A stretch of 64,000 nucleotides of DNA, from positions 558,001 to 622,000 of the forward strand of contig NZ_JASJUU010000001.1 of assembly GCF_030125375.1 (NCBI RefSeq), written 5' to 3'. Each line of letters starts with the position of its first letter. Within the stretch, counting starts at the first letter, position 1. The translations under genes and the position numbers were made by a program. Shown here piece after piece: positions 54,146 to 63,997 of the stretch. This stretch comes from Pseudoalteromonas umbrosa. GTDB taxonomy: Bacteria > Pseudomonadota > Gammaproteobacteria > Enterobacterales > Alteromonadaceae. The notes below the pieces were generated by a model. The model was not told where the DNA came from, did not search any database, and worked only from the letters and a program-made list of their open reading frames with translations.

Positions 54146-54525
54146 AAAATACCTTGCTGTTTTTTATATTTAAACAATAAAAGCTGTCTTAGTATTAAAG
54201 ATGGAATGGCAAGTACTAGGCCCAGTTTGGTGGTGATCAGTGCGCCTGAGATCCCCCCCGACATCACGGCCTGTTGGCTGAGTGCGTCAAAAATAGAAAT
54301 AAACTCAAATGTATCGAGCAAACCTTGTATTGTGCCAAGCAATCCTAATAGGGGCTGAGACGCAATCAGAGCGAGTAAACCCATCTGCCAATTATGTACA
54401 TCACTCAGCCAGCTATGATTTACCGGTCTAAAGTACAGCGTTAGAATGATGTAATACGTATAACTGGCTATTAGTAATAGCGCGATGATGACCTTATTGG
54501 AGAGTAGTGGTGCTAAGTCACTCAT
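54142..54525 (-). CDS. exbB: ExbB-like proton channel subunit (short, TonB2-type)
   Basis: A 127-residue MotA/TolQ/ExbB protein. Three hydrophobic helices and the family stretch LLGLLGTIQGLLDTF ... SGGISGALITTKLGLVLAIPSLI are visible. It is much shorter than E. coli ExbB (244), as in ExbB2 of Vibrio, where TtpC is a second, larger family member. The ATG at 54525 overlaps the end of the upstream gene; a GTG at 54543 would add six residues. Overlap with exbD is 4 bases. Confidence 0.87.
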   Translation of the reverse strand: MSDLAPLLSNKVIIALLLIASYTYYIILTLYFRPVNHSWLSDVHNWQMGLLALIASQPLLGLLGTIQGLLDTFEFISIFDALSQQAVMSGGISGALITTKLGLVLAIPSLILRQLLLFKYKKQQGIL

Positions 54526-55816
54526 GCTGCTTTCTCGCGTCACTCACTTCTAATTTACTCAGTTGTAATGCCAGTGATTCTAAGGATGACTGAAAGCTTT
54601 TCACTTTTCTTCCTAATAAGGCACCCACGATTAAAGAAGGGATTGCAACGATTAACCCAAGCTCTGTGGTTATTAACGCTTGAGAGATACCGCCTGACAC
54701 TACCGATGCGTCTCCTGAGCCAAATATATTCATCATCATAAATGTGTGGATCATGCCAGAAACAGTACCCAGTAGACCGAGTAAAGGAGCGACTGCTGCG
54801 CAGGTTGTGATAACTCCGAGGTATTTTTCGTTATGTGCTTTATGCTTCGAAAGTTCAGCAATTAATAAGTCATCTCGCTTTTGAGAGATGGTGTTGTTTT
54901 CAATCACTAATATTAGTGACCTTTGAATTGGATCTAAATCTTTTAGCAAATTATCAAAGTCATGTGCATTGAGTGGTTTATTAGCATAGTGTTTGATTTT
55001 AGCATCTAGCTCTTTAAGACTAGGTAGTTTTAATAACTGAAATGATTTGAGTAAAGCAATAACAAGTGCAGCAAGTGCGAATGAAATAATCGGAATAGCC
55101 CAAGTGCCACCGCGTTCGATGTATTCAATGAAAGATGTATTTGTTTGAGAAAGTTTGTTTGCGTTACCGAGAGTGGGATCAAAATGTATATAAGATCTCC
55201 CCGTTTCTTTCAGTACCAACATATTTTCATGAAAATTATGACTTGAGTTAATTGGGGCAACGCGCGCTGTTTCATTGTTGAGACCCTCAGTGACGATCCC
55301 TGCTTCCTCATCGTTCATTGCGAACTGTAAAGGACCTAGTTTGATACTATCAAACGCTTTGAGTTTATTATCACTACCAATTAATTGCTTAGTTGAAAAA
55401 GTAGGCGTTAATAAAGCATTGAATTGATTTATGATAGTTTCTGCATTAATTCCCGAGTCATCGTCTGTAATGTGACTTTGTGTCTGTTGCTCAAATGAGG
55501 AAATCAGTTGTATTTGATAGTTCTGCTGCGCGAGCCATTGCTGATTGCGACTTTTTAAGCTATCGATGTTCAAAAGTTGCTCATCTTCCAATCGGCGTAT
55601 ATTTTTGGCTCGCTCGCGTAGAGATTTTACTTTTAACAGCTGAGCTTGAAGCTTTTTGGCTAATATTTTGTGCTCTTCATCTATTTTTTTCTGTGTTTGG
55701 TTGAGTTTTTCAGTGGACTCTGAAATTCTCTGTAACAGTACAGAGCTTTCAATAGAAGCACCGATAGAAGTAAAACTTGCTGCGAGCAGTAAGGTTAATA
55801 TAGTCGCGCGTATCAT
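54518..55816 (-). CDS. TtpC-like large MotA/TolQ/ExbB protein
   Basis: A 432-residue protein with a signal peptide (to about residue 20). A long coiled-coil region in the periplasm (about 25-110, Glu/Lys/Gln-rich) follows. The C-terminal part has three membrane helices of the MotA/TolQ/ExbB type, with APLLGLLGTVSGMIHTFMMMNIFG and SGGISQALITTELGLIVAIPSLI. This is the layout of TtpC, the accessory energy protein of Vibrio TonB2 systems. It follows the DUF3450 gene with a 4-base overlap. Confidence 0.87.
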   Translation of the reverse strand: MIRATILTLLLAASFTSIGASIESSVLLQRISESTEKLNQTQKKIDEEHKILAKKLQAQLLKVKSLRERAKNIRRLEDEQLLNIDSLKSRNQQWLAQQNYQIQLISSFEQQTQSHITDDDSGINAETIINQFNALLTPTFSTKQLIGSDNKLKAFDSIKLGPLQFAMNDEEAGIVTEGLNNETARVAPINSSHNFHENMLVLKETGRSYIHFDPTLGNANKLSQTNTSFIEYIERGGTWAIPIISFALAALVIALLKSFQLLKLPSLKELDAKIKHYANKPLNAHDFDNLLKDLDPIQRSLILVIENNTISQKRDDLLIAELSKHKAHNEKYLGVITTCAAVAPLLGLLGTVSGMIHTFMMMNIFGSGDASVVSGGISQALITTELGLIVAIPSLIVGALLGRKVKSFQSSLESLALQLSKLEVSDARKQHE

Positions 55817-56616
55817 AGTTTACCTCCTTGCTGATTGATGATTGCCAGTGGCAATTGTATATATTTAGCATCTGTAGGTTGTTTGAGTATGCTGGTAACT
55901 GATAGTACTTGCTCATTGGACAAAGGCAGGTTGAGTGTTTGATTAGCTTGCTGATTATGCCACCATTGCCATTGGGCTTCGTCACTGCGCCCATACCCAT
56001 AAAATTCTTGATCACTAGATACATACCACCCTTGGGATAGACCCAGATAAACTTGCTCTGCAAGCACTGTTTCACTTGAATCGACTAGTTCTATCAAGCC
56101 CGTATGGTAGACAACGCGTTCATTGAAATCATGTGCTTGCTTGAAGAGCTTGAGGAGCGACTCTAGCTTTTGAGAGTTTGGCTTATTGTCAATTGAGGGT
56201 AATGTTGTCAACCATTGTTGTTGTAAGGGGTTTGGTAATCGAGCCTTAATTGCATGTACATAGCTTCCCAGCGTATCCATTTCTTTGCTGAGTTTGGTAT
56301 CAAATTGTTCGAACTCATTCTGTTGTGAGATTAATTTCTCTCGTTGTTCAGACACTTCATTTTTATTGTTGTTGTTTCGCGCGATGAGTTGCTCTATGGC
56401 TTTTTGCTCTCTTTGCAATAAAGATAGCTGTTGCTCTAACCTTTCCCTTCGTTCACTCCAAGCTGACTGAAGTACGCTATTTTGTTTTTCTAAATCTAAC
56501 CATTTCTCGACAAGCAGTATATTTTCATTTTCACTGGCCAACGTTGATGAGGCCAGTAAAGTGATAGTTGTAAAAAAAGTGCCTGAAAAAGTAGCTTTAA
56601 CAAATTTCCCTATCAT
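55813..56616 (-). CDS. DUF3450 protein of the TonB operon
   Basis: A protein of about 267 residues with a signal peptide and a coiled-coil N-terminal half (EKWLDLEKQNSVLQ, RRERLEQQLSLLQREQKAIEQLI). The C-terminal part has EQVYLGLSQGWYVSSDQEFYGYGRSDEAQWQWW, typical of DUF3450. DUF3450 proteins accompany TtpC/ExbB/TonB operons; a structural role in the periplasm is likely. The start is uncertain: ATG 56616 or GTG 56625, neither with a good ribosome-binding site, and a TATAAT box on the minus strand lies immediately before the GTG. Confidence 0.82.
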   Translation of the reverse strand: MIGKFVKATFSGTFFTTITLLASSTLASENENILLVEKWLDLEKQNSVLQSAWSERRERLEQQLSLLQREQKAIEQLIARNNNNKNEVSEQREKLISQQNEFEQFDTKLSKEMDTLGSYVHAIKARLPNPLQQQWLTTLPSIDNKPNSQKLESLLKLFKQAHDFNERVVYHTGLIELVDSSETVLAEQVYLGLSQGWYVSSDQEFYGYGRSDEAQWQWWHNQQANQTLNLPLSNEQVLSVTSILKQPTDAKYIQLPLAIINQQGGKL

Positions 56617-56931
56617 TTTAGTCACATTATAGTTTTATTTTTATCCTTATTGTTATATTAGGAACACCCTTGTTTAAATGTCAAATAGTGTGTTTTTTGC
56701 TCAATCTTAGTATGAGTTTTTCTAAAGTTTTATTGAGAAGGTTGGTAATTTATAGGAACAAAAATGTATGGTAAGTATTATAGTTTGGCTTATTTAGTCA
56801 AAAAAATGCTGACTATAATTATATTAATAATATGGGGTGATTATTTTTCAATCAAAATGTGACGATAATATTGCATGAATATAGCTATAGTAAGTGTGCA
56901 CGGGTAAAACTACCCGTGCACATAGTTAAGT
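56617..56931. other. Intergenic region holding the TonB-operon promoter and the receptor terminator
   Basis: No gene is visible. The AT-rich part near 56630-56830 should contain the promoter of the leftward operon. At its left side is the hairpin listed for the receptor gene. Confidence 0.5.
56895..56922 (-). terminator. Strong hairpin after the TonB-dependent receptor gene
   Basis: A perfect 12-base stem, TGTGCACGGGTA (56895-56906) / TACCCGTGCACA (56911-56922), with a 4-base loop, begins 9 bases after the stop of the receptor. It lacks a clear T-run on the minus strand, so termination may be incomplete or other factors may be needed. Confidence 0.6.
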
Positions 56932-59466
56932 TTAAAAACTAAAGTTAACCTTTGCGTAGTAAGTCATCCCATCAAAACCATAAGGTAAAGCCCTAAGTGG
57001 GTAACGCATTGCACCATTGGTAATAAAGTTAAGTACTTCATCTTCGCCAAGTTCGTTTGGTGTTTTATCAAATAAGTTGTCAATTCCCACCGACAAATCA
57101 AAATTGTCGTTAATTTGGTACGCAAAATTAACGTCGACCAGCACCGCTGATTCAACAACGCTGTTTTCTTGCCACTGGTTTGTTGGTGATAAAAAGTCAG
57201 GCAAGACGATGTGTTTGCCTGCAAAGTACGAAACCTCGGTTTTTCCAAAATAATTTAAGCGAAGTAGCGAAGACCATTTATCTTTTTTATAGTCAAAAGT
57301 GAGTGTGGCACGTTCTTGTGGTTGACCATGGGTTAAGAATGATTGTGTTTGTTCATCTAACGCGATGTCTTCAGGTATGCCTTGTGGTGTATTGATTTTA
57401 TCAATCGTGGTTTCATTTTTGTTTGCAGCAAACGTTACTTCCAACTCACCAGCAGCAATCGCTGTTGAATATGAAGCGATTAAATCAATCCCTTTGGTTG
57501 TTGAATCAAGTGAGTTAGAGAAGAAATTAGCTTGCACTGCGCCAGATGCTTTAAGCGCTGCATTGGCATCTGGGAAGTTTGTAAGCGCCTCGCTGTCAAT
57601 ACCAATGAAGCTACCTAAATTTATACGGTCATAAATCTTGATTTGATAGAAATCTAACGTAATGGATAGATCATTACTGGCGTCCCACGCCAAGCCTAAG
57701 TTCAAGTTGTCAGAAGACTCTAGCTTTAATCCATCTATGCCTAAAGCGCTTGGGAATGGAGAGCCAGCTGTTGCAGTGAAAGACGTCGCAAGTGAACCGT
57801 CTCCACCTAAACTTGTCGTAAATGCACTGTAGCCAGCTTGCTGTAAAGATGGCGCTCTAAACCCTGTTGACGCAGCAGCTCTAACAGCAAAGTCTTCAGT
57901 GACTTCATAGCGCGTCGCGAGCTTCCAAATGGTTTCGTCACCAGAATCCGATACATCTTCGTATCTGAGTGCACCACTGACTAACCAATACTCGTTTAGT
58001 AGAGTTTCAGCTTCGACATAAATTGCATGGCTAGAGCGGTCTGCTTTGTTAGCGGCGTCTGGTCTCAAACCTTGATAAGCTTGAAATCCACAATCAGCAA
58101 AAACGCTTGAGTCTATTACTGATGGGAATGAGCTCGCAGCATTTGACGCGCCACATGCGTAAGATGCGACTTCACCGGGCACAATCTCATAATTTTCTTT
58201 ACGATACTCCGCACCAATTGAAATGTAAATCGGCTCTGCATCACCGCGCTCAATTACGCCATTTACATCAAAGTTAGTTGTCCACTGTTTAAACCTAAAG
58301 CCACCGGAATAACCACCGTGAGGCCCTGCGTTCTCTCTGATCTGCTCGTCACTTGCGTTGGGGTTATTAGCCAAAAACTCAGCTGCATAGGAAGCATTAA
58401 TCGTGTTCGACGAGGAGTAATCGTACTTGTTTTGGCCATACACATTCGAGAAGTCGAAGCTCCAATCTGGATTGATATCTCCTTTAAAGCCTGCTGCAAA
58501 CGATATGTCGTCCGCTTCGTTATCTATACGAGGTAAAAAGCCGTCAGGGTATACTTGCGGTACGTTACGTTCTGCGCGATTAAAATCACGGTAAAAACCA
58601 TTGCCAAATGCAGTTCTGTTAGAGTAGCCGCCAAATGAATAAAGCTCTTTATCACCAACAGGTAGCGCAGCGTTAAAGAAGATGGATGTGAATTCACTGT
58701 CAGAGTTACCTTGTCGCCATCTCACCGTATCGGATAATTCACCTGCAGGGATTGTCGATGAGCCTCCAGTATCTCGCTCGGCGCGGTTAGTGCCTTCGGC
58801 ATCTCTATATTCTAATGATAAGTTGATAAAACCACCTTCATTACCAATATCAAAGCCTCTATTTAACCCAAACGCATACGTATCGCCATCACCTTCGCCC
58901 GTCGCACTGCCTTGGAAAAAACCTGTGGTCACTCCGGTTGTGTCATTTAAAGATAAATTAATTACCCCTGCAATCGCGTCTGAACCATATCGAGCTGCGG
59001 CCCCATCTCGCAGGATCTCAACATTTTTAAGAGCCATCATTGGAATTGAGTTCATGTCTGTGCCAGCAGCCCCTGCACCGACAGTTCCCGTTAGACCAAA
59101 AATGGCTTGAGTATGTCTTCTTTTACCATTGATAAGTACCAATGTTTGGTCAGGTTGAAGTCCTCTGAGTGTGGCTGGACGGAATAAATCTGATCCATCA
59201 GATACTTGCGTTCTACTAAAGTTAAACGAGGGGGCAATTGACTGTAGGCTTTGCCCAAGTTCAGTGTAGCCTCCTTTGTTAAGTTGCTCTGTATCCAGAA
59301 TATCAATGGGTGATGTTGATTCAGTTGCTGTGCGGTTTGAAACTTTTGACCCTAATACTGAGATGGTTTCGATTTTTGTGTCTGCTGATTCTGCTTGTAG
59401 CGCGAAAGGTGCTGTGCTTGCTAACAGGGCAAGCGCGATTGGTGATAGTTTGAGAGATCCTGTCAT
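56932..59466 (-). CDS. TonB-dependent outer-membrane receptor
   Basis: An 844-residue receptor. A signal peptide (to about residue 25) is followed by a TonB box-like segment (ETISVLGSK). The plug domain (about 45-175) contains the conserved LRGLQPDQTLVLINGKRR and VEILRDGAAARYGSDAIAGVINL. A beta-barrel follows, ending with an aromatic C-terminus (YYAKVNFSF). This is the subgroup common in Alteromonadales that takes up carbohydrates or peptides rather than siderophores only; the ligand is not deducible. It lies upstream of the DUF3450-TonB operon on the same strand, separated by a hairpin, and could use it. Confidence 0.92.
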   Translation of the reverse strand: MTGSLKLSPIALALLASTAPFALQAESADTKIETISVLGSKVSNRTATESTSPIDILDTEQLNKGGYTELGQSLQSIAPSFNFSRTQVSDGSDLFRPATLRGLQPDQTLVLINGKRRHTQAIFGLTGTVGAGAAGTDMNSIPMMALKNVEILRDGAAARYGSDAIAGVINLSLNDTTGVTTGFFQGSATGEGDGDTYAFGLNRGFDIGNEGGFINLSLEYRDAEGTNRAERDTGGSSTIPAGELSDTVRWRQGNSDSEFTSIFFNAALPVGDKELYSFGGYSNRTAFGNGFYRDFNRAERNVPQVYPDGFLPRIDNEADDISFAAGFKGDINPDWSFDFSNVYGQNKYDYSSSNTINASYAAEFLANNPNASDEQIRENAGPHGGYSGGFRFKQWTTNFDVNGVIERGDAEPIYISIGAEYRKENYEIVPGEVASYACGASNAASSFPSVIDSSVFADCGFQAYQGLRPDAANKADRSSHAIYVEAETLLNEYWLVSGALRYEDVSDSGDETIWKLATRYEVTEDFAVRAAASTGFRAPSLQQAGYSAFTTSLGGDGSLATSFTATAGSPFPSALGIDGLKLESSDNLNLGLAWDASNDLSITLDFYQIKIYDRINLGSFIGIDSEALTNFPDANAALKASGAVQANFFSNSLDSTTKGIDLIASYSTAIAAGELEVTFAANKNETTIDKINTPQGIPEDIALDEQTQSFLTHGQPQERATLTFDYKKDKWSSLLRLNYFGKTEVSYFAGKHIVLPDFLSPTNQWQENSVVESAVLVDVNFAYQINDNFDLSVGIDNLFDKTPNELGEDEVLNFITNGAMRYPLRALPYGFDGMTYYAKVNFSF

Positions 59467-59588
59467 AACTTACTACTCTATATTTTTATTTGTTTTAAAG
59501 GCTTAGCCTAAGTTCAAGTTGTCATAAAAAAATCTCAAGCGCAACAGTTTTGTATCTATAATGTAAACTTTATGGTGTTTTTCATTGT

Positions 59589-60509
59589 TTAGTCTGACTG
59601 TGTTGCAATTGCTGCAATCTCAATCAGCATGTTTTTCAGCCAGTTTAGACCGGGATCTAAATTGAAAGCTCGATGCCATGCCATATACAAGCGATAAGGT
59701 GGTAAAGCGATTGGAGGAGAATAAATATTAACTAGCGCCTTATCATTGGGCGAAATAGACAGCGTTGGAACCGTTGCTATCAAGTCACTAGTTGCTACTA
59801 GGCTGACAGCCTGCATGAGATGGGGAGTAATGGCTGCAATGTGTCTTTTGGCATTAATTTTATTCAACTCAATATCTAAACTTCCATATTCTTGACCCCA
59901 AGGTGATATCAAAATGTGGCTTGCTTGCAAATAACAAGCAACGGAAAGCTCATTGCTAATGAGTGGGTGGCTTTTACGTGAAATTACGCGGTAATCACCG
60001 CTCAATAACATTTTATGTTCAATATCGGCGCTAAGGTCATCAGCGTGATTGAAGGTTAAAACGAGATCGATTTCATTGATTGCCAAAGCGCAGTGAGGCA
60101 GCTCCGACTCCAAATCAACCACTTTAATTTTTATGTTAGAGCGTAAGGCACAAAGCTTGGCAATTAAAGGGTATACAAAAAGCTTTGTGATGAAATCTGT
60201 GGTTGCTATGGTGAATTGTCGCTCAGAGGTTGCGACATCGAATTTATCTAAACTACTGGCTACTTGGTTAAGCAATGCAACACCTTGTTGCGCAAGCGGC
60301 TGGATCATGAGTGCTTTTTTCGTTGGTTTCATCTCTCCTTGTTGGCGCACAAATAAGGGATCATCAAATGCAACTCTAAGTCGTTTTAACGCATGGCTCA
60401 TTGCTGATTGGCTCAAATTGAGTAACTCAGAAGCGCCGGACACACTGCGAGTTTGATATAAGGCGTCTAAAACAAGCCATAAATTTTGGTCAAATTGTCT
60501 TAAGTTCAT
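59589..60509 (-). CDS. LysR family transcriptional regulator
   Basis: A LysR-type regulator of about 306 residues. The winged helix-turn-helix is clear: RSVSGASELLNLSQSAMSHALKRLR, followed by DDPLFVRQQGEMKPTKKAL. The substrate-binding domain covers the rest. The start is uncertain: ATG 60509 (MNLRQFDQNLW) fits family length best, but in-frame ATGs at 60527 and further upstream exist and none has a good ribosome-binding site. It is divergent from the cupin gene at 60605, its probable target, and lies downstream of nothing obvious except the receptor. Confidence 0.88.
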   Translation of the reverse strand: MNLRQFDQNLWLVLDALYQTRSVSGASELLNLSQSAMSHALKRLRVAFDDPLFVRQQGEMKPTKKALMIQPLAQQGVALLNQVASSLDKFDVATSERQFTIATTDFITKLFVYPLIAKLCALRSNIKIKVVDLESELPHCALAINEIDLVLTFNHADDLSADIEHKMLLSGDYRVISRKSHPLISNELSVACYLQASHILISPWGQEYGSLDIELNKINAKRHIAAITPHLMQAVSLVATSDLIATVPTLSISPNDKALVNIYSPPIALPPYRLYMAWHRAFNLDPGLNWLKNMLIEIAAIATQSD

Positions 60510-60604
60510 AGTATGTATACTGCTCATGTTAATCTGAAAAATGTACATTTGATTCATGGTGGTTGGCAACCTATTCTTTGTAACAGCAAATAAGTGAGTA
60601 GATT

Positions 60605-60973
60605 ATGAAGAATAAAAATGTGATTAATTTTGCGCAAAAACTGTCATTAATTAATGATTATTGGTCACCCAAAGTGGTGGCACAAATGAACGACTATCAA
60701 TTTAAACTTGTGAAAGTCTCTGGCGAATTTACTTGGCATCAACATGACGATACAGATGAAGTGTTTGTCGTCATAGAAGGGGAGTTAGATATTCATTTTA
60801 GAGATAGAGTTGAGCACTTAAGTTGCGGAGAAATGTATGTGGTCAAGAAAGGCCTAGAACATAAGCCTGTCGCGATGAAGGAGTGCCATATATTAATTAT
60901 TGAACCAAAAGGGGTAATTAATACAGGAGATGCCGGAGGTGAATTAACCGCGGACAATGATGTTTGGATATAG
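60605..60973 (+). CDS. Small cupin domain protein
   Basis: A 122-residue single-domain cupin. Metal-binding residues are in FTWHQHDDTDEVFVVIEGELDIHF (first cupin motif) and GEMYVVKKGLEHKPVA (second motif, His). Such proteins are isomerases, dioxygenases or binding proteins, and function cannot be read from sequence. The divergent LysR gene probably regulates it. Confidence 0.85.
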   Translation: MKNKNVINFAQKLSLINDYWSPKVVAQMNDYQFKLVKVSGEFTWHQHDDTDEVFVVIEGELDIHFRDRVEHLSCGEMYVVKKGLEHKPVAMKECHILIIEPKGVINTGDAGGELTADNDVWI

Positions 60974-61157
60974 CTGCTTAGTTAAAATAAGATTTATAAA
61001 AATAGATGATCATAGCTAATTTAAACTATTTACCCCCTAAATTGGTGATTTTACCTCTACTAACTAAACTATCTAAATAGAGTTTTGATAGTTTCCACCA
61101 AAGCATAAAACAAAGTTGATGCAGGGTTTTATGTGTTAGTAGAGGTTGGGTCTGGCA

Positions 61158-63182
61158 ATGCTTAGACGGTTATCAATTAAACAAAAAATTATCATGGGCT
61201 TTGGTGCTATTGGTGGCTTACTGATCATCGCATGTACACTGGCCTATGTTGCTCTATCTCACATCAGCGATTCAAACAAGCAAGTGCGTGAAGTCACACT
61301 GCCCAGTCAGCACGCGGTTGAAGCACTTAAATTGCAAGAATTAAGGTTGGCAATGCAAGTAGCACAAACCTTCAATATGCAAACACATGATGCAGTGACC
61401 AACGCTTCTTTTCAAATTCAATCTACTTTACAGCAAAGACATGAACTGACGAATCAATTAAACTCAAAATTGGCACATGCACCTGAATTAAAAGCCTTCC
61501 TCGTAAAAACAGAAAAGAATATGTCTAAGCTTGAGCAAGCTGTAAATGAGATGTTGTCGCTTAAATTATCGCTGATTAATACTCAAAACAGCCTTAACTT
61601 AACACTCCAAAAGTTAATAAGTAACAGACAAAAAGCCAGTGACGCTATGTTGAGCATTGAGTTAGTTGAAGATGCGCCACAAGTGCAGTTAGAAGAAATG
61701 ATAGGGACGGGGTTTCGTATTGATGATGCATTGTTCACCTTAGAGAATAACATCCAGCAAATTATTAACTTGCCAGAAGAAAAAATAGAATCGCACAAAA
61801 GTGACGTGTCTTTCATCATCAAGGACATTGAAAATAATTTTGTTTTTTTGCAGCGTCAATCACAAGGGGTAGATATTGGCGGGGTGATTTCTGAATTTAG
61901 TGCTGCGTTAGAGCTGCTAAATCAGCTGTTAGTCAGCCCAGGTGAAGCCTATGATTTGCTGAATGAGAGGGCGAGGCTTGAAACAGAAGTTGTGGTGAAG
62001 TACCGAGAAGCTGAAAGTTACTCTCAAAGTGTGCTTAATTCACTCAGTGAAATGAGAGATAAAACCAAACTGTCTTTAACTATGTCGCAGCAATCTACTG
62101 AGGAGCTAATCAAGAATGCTAAGACGGGTAGTATCTTAGTGGTTTTAACTCTGGTTGGGCTAGCAATTATCATTGCGACATCGACTAGCAGGGCAATGTT
62201 GATACCCTTGTTATCAGTTAATAAAGTATTGAACTATCTCGCTGTCGGTGACTTTTCCCTTGATATCAAAAAACGCAGTGATGATGAATTTGGCAACTTG
62301 GTCGATAACATCAAAAAAGTACAAACGAGTTTGAGTGAACTTCTTCATGACGTTAATCTTAAAATTAGTGAACTAAACGCATTTTCTGAAAAATCATTGC
62401 AAGAGAACAATGGCCTTGCAGGGCGCTCTTCATCTCAAATGGTACGCATGGACGATGCGACTAGCTTGGCGCAAGCGGTTTCTAAATCCGCTGTGCAAGT
62501 TTCACTGAGCGCGAAGCAAAGTTTGGATAGCCTGATGCAGGCAAATGAGTTTGGCGCACAAGCCTCGAATGTGGTGGTAGACAACCAATCTCATATTCAG
62601 TCGCTAGAGAATAAAATGAATCAGGCTGTTGAGGTCATGTCTAGCTTAAGTGAACACAGCGCCAATATAGGAACTATATTAGATACAATCGTCTCGATTG
62701 CAGAGCAGACTAATTTACTTGCTTTAAATGCAGCAATAGAAGCGGCAAGAGCTGGAGAGCAGGGTAGGGGGTTCGCAGTCGTTGCTGATGAAGTTCGTAC
62801 TTTGGCTTCAAGGACTCAGGATTCTACAGAAGAGATCAATAAGATGATTTCATCTTTACAGCATGATACAAAACGCGCAGCCGAGGTCATCAATAGTGGG
62901 CAGGCTGATGTATCTGAATGTGTAGCGCAAATAAAAGTGCTTGCAATGGATATTGATCAGATAAGTAATTCATTAGTCGAAGTTAATGACTTAAGTAAGC
63001 AAGTGGCAGAATATGCGCACTTGCAAGAAGAAGATTGCCAGCGTATCGAAACAGTGATGTTAGAAGCCAAAGAAGTGGCGAGCTGCAATGTGTCATCGAC
63101 AAAAGCGTTGGCAAAAGATGCTGAATCTTTGACGAATCTAGCGCGGTTTCTAGCTCAGCTGGTGGCGCGTTTTAAACTATGA
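61158..63182 (+). CDS. Methyl-accepting chemotaxis protein
   Basis: A 674-residue chemoreceptor. TM1 (about residues 11-33) and TM2 (about 325-345) flank a large helical periplasmic sensor. A HAMP domain follows ([28 protein letters not shown]), then a long cytoplasmic coiled coil. The highly conserved hairpin tip that contacts CheA and CheW is present: [17 protein letters not shown] and [15 protein letters not shown]. The ligand is unknown. The ATG at 61158 is chosen over an in-frame TTG at 61146. The gene stands alone. Confidence 0.93.
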   Translation: MLRRLSIKQKIIMGFGAIGGLLIIACTLAYVALSHISDSNKQVREVTLPSQHAVEALKLQELRLAMQVAQTFNMQTHDAVTNASFQIQSTLQQRHELTNQLNSKLAHAPELKAFLVKTEKNMSKLEQAVNEMLSLKLSLINTQNSLNLTLQKLISNRQKASDAMLSIELVEDAPQVQLEEMIGTGFRIDDALFTLENNIQQIINLPEEKIESHKSDVSFIIKDIENNFVFLQRQSQGVDIGGVISEFSAALELLNQLLVSPGEAYDLLNERARLETEVVVKYREAESYSQSVLNSLSEMRDKTKLSLTMSQQSTEELIKNAKTGSILVVLTLVGLAIIIATSTSRAMLIPLLSVNKVLNYLAVGDFSLDIKKRSDDEFGNLVDNIKKVQTSLSELLHDVNLKISELNAFSEKSLQENNGLAGRSSSQMVRMDDATSLAQAVSKSAVQVSLSAKQSLDSLMQANEFGAQASNVVVDNQSHIQSLENKMNQAVEVMSSLSEHSANIGTILDTIVSIAEQTNLLALNAAIEAARAGEQGRGFAVVADEVRTLASRTQDSTEEINKMISSLQHDTKRAAEVINSGQADVSECVAQIKVLAMDIDQISNSLVEVNDLSKQVAEYAHLQEEDCQRIETVMLEAKEVASCNVSSTKALAKDAESLTNLARFLAQLVARFKL

Positions 63183-63325
63183 ATATTTATCAACTTTTAA
63201 TCGCTTATGTGTAAATTAATTAACCTAACGAAGTGATCATATCGATATAAACCTAATCATTAACGGTAACTGTAATTAAACTGCGCTATTTTTATACGAA
63301 TTCCGAGGCTTAGTAATCTGTTTCT

Positions 63326-63349
63326 GGATAGCTTAGCTATCTATTTTTG
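63326..63349. terminator. Hairpin between convergent chemoreceptor and GNAT genes
   Basis: GATAGC (63327-63332) / GCTATC (63336-63341) with a 3-base loop and TATTTTT after it. A modest rho-independent terminator candidate. Confidence 0.5.
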
Positions 63350-63415
63350 ATTACCTTTGAAGACTGAAAAGCATCTCATTACTTTAAGCTTGACAGTCTT
63401 TTTCAAAGCAAATAA

Positions 63416-63997
63416 TTACGACTTTGCTTGTCTGAGCATAGGGTAAATAGTAGGAGAGTTACCTGCAGAAACTTCCCCTAGGACTTTAAATCCAAAACCC
63501 TCATAAAAGCTAATATTTCTTGCATTAGTGGATTCTAGGTAAGCTATTTGCTTTTCAGAGTCTATTTTTGATAATGTGTGGAGCATCAACTTAGTTCCTA
63601 GCCCTTGATTCTGAAGGTTTGGCAAAACACCTATTACAGGTAGGTACCAACACTCTCCCGGATGGTAAGCATCAAATTGTTCAAATATGCTAAAAAGAGC
63701 TTCGCTAGTTTCTTTAGATTGAACGGTATTGGAAATAGCATCAATGATCGCATGTTCATTAAGTTCCACGTTAGGTTTAACCCATGCTGAAACCGCGTTA
63801 AGAGAATCATCAGTATAGAAACTACCATTGTCGTAGCTTTGTTGGGTAAAAGCCCTAGCAAATATTGGGTAAGCTTCCAGTCGAGCACTTTCGGTAGGGT
63901 ACATCCAACTCCATACTGGGTCAGCCATAAATGCTTCTGTAATGGTGTTGATAGCTTGAGAAAATTCGTTTTCACTTTTGAGTGTTTTTATGTTCAT
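63416..63997 (-). CDS. GNAT family N-acetyltransferase
   Basis: A 193-residue protein with the GNAT acetyl-CoA-binding motif in VIGVLPNLQNQGLGTKLMLHTLSKIDSEK, followed by LESTNARNISFYEGFGFKVLGE, typical of N-acetyltransferases. The substrate is unknown. It begins at ATG 63997, 4 bases from the window end, and is complete. It is convergent with the chemoreceptor gene. Confidence 0.88.
   Translation of the reverse strand: MNIKTLKSENEFSQAINTITEAFMADPVWSWMYPTESARLEAYPIFARAFTQQSYDNGSFYTDDSLNAVSAWVKPNVELNEHAIIDAISNTVQSKETSEALFSIFEQFDAYHPGECWYLPVIGVLPNLQNQGLGTKLMLHTLSKIDSEKQIAYLESTNARNISFYEGFGFKVLGEVSAGNSPTIYPMLRQAKS

Noticed and set aside
57365..59110. Several plus-strand open frames opposite the TonB-dependent receptor
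   Set aside because: Antisense to a clear receptor gene with complete plug and barrel features; no family motifs.
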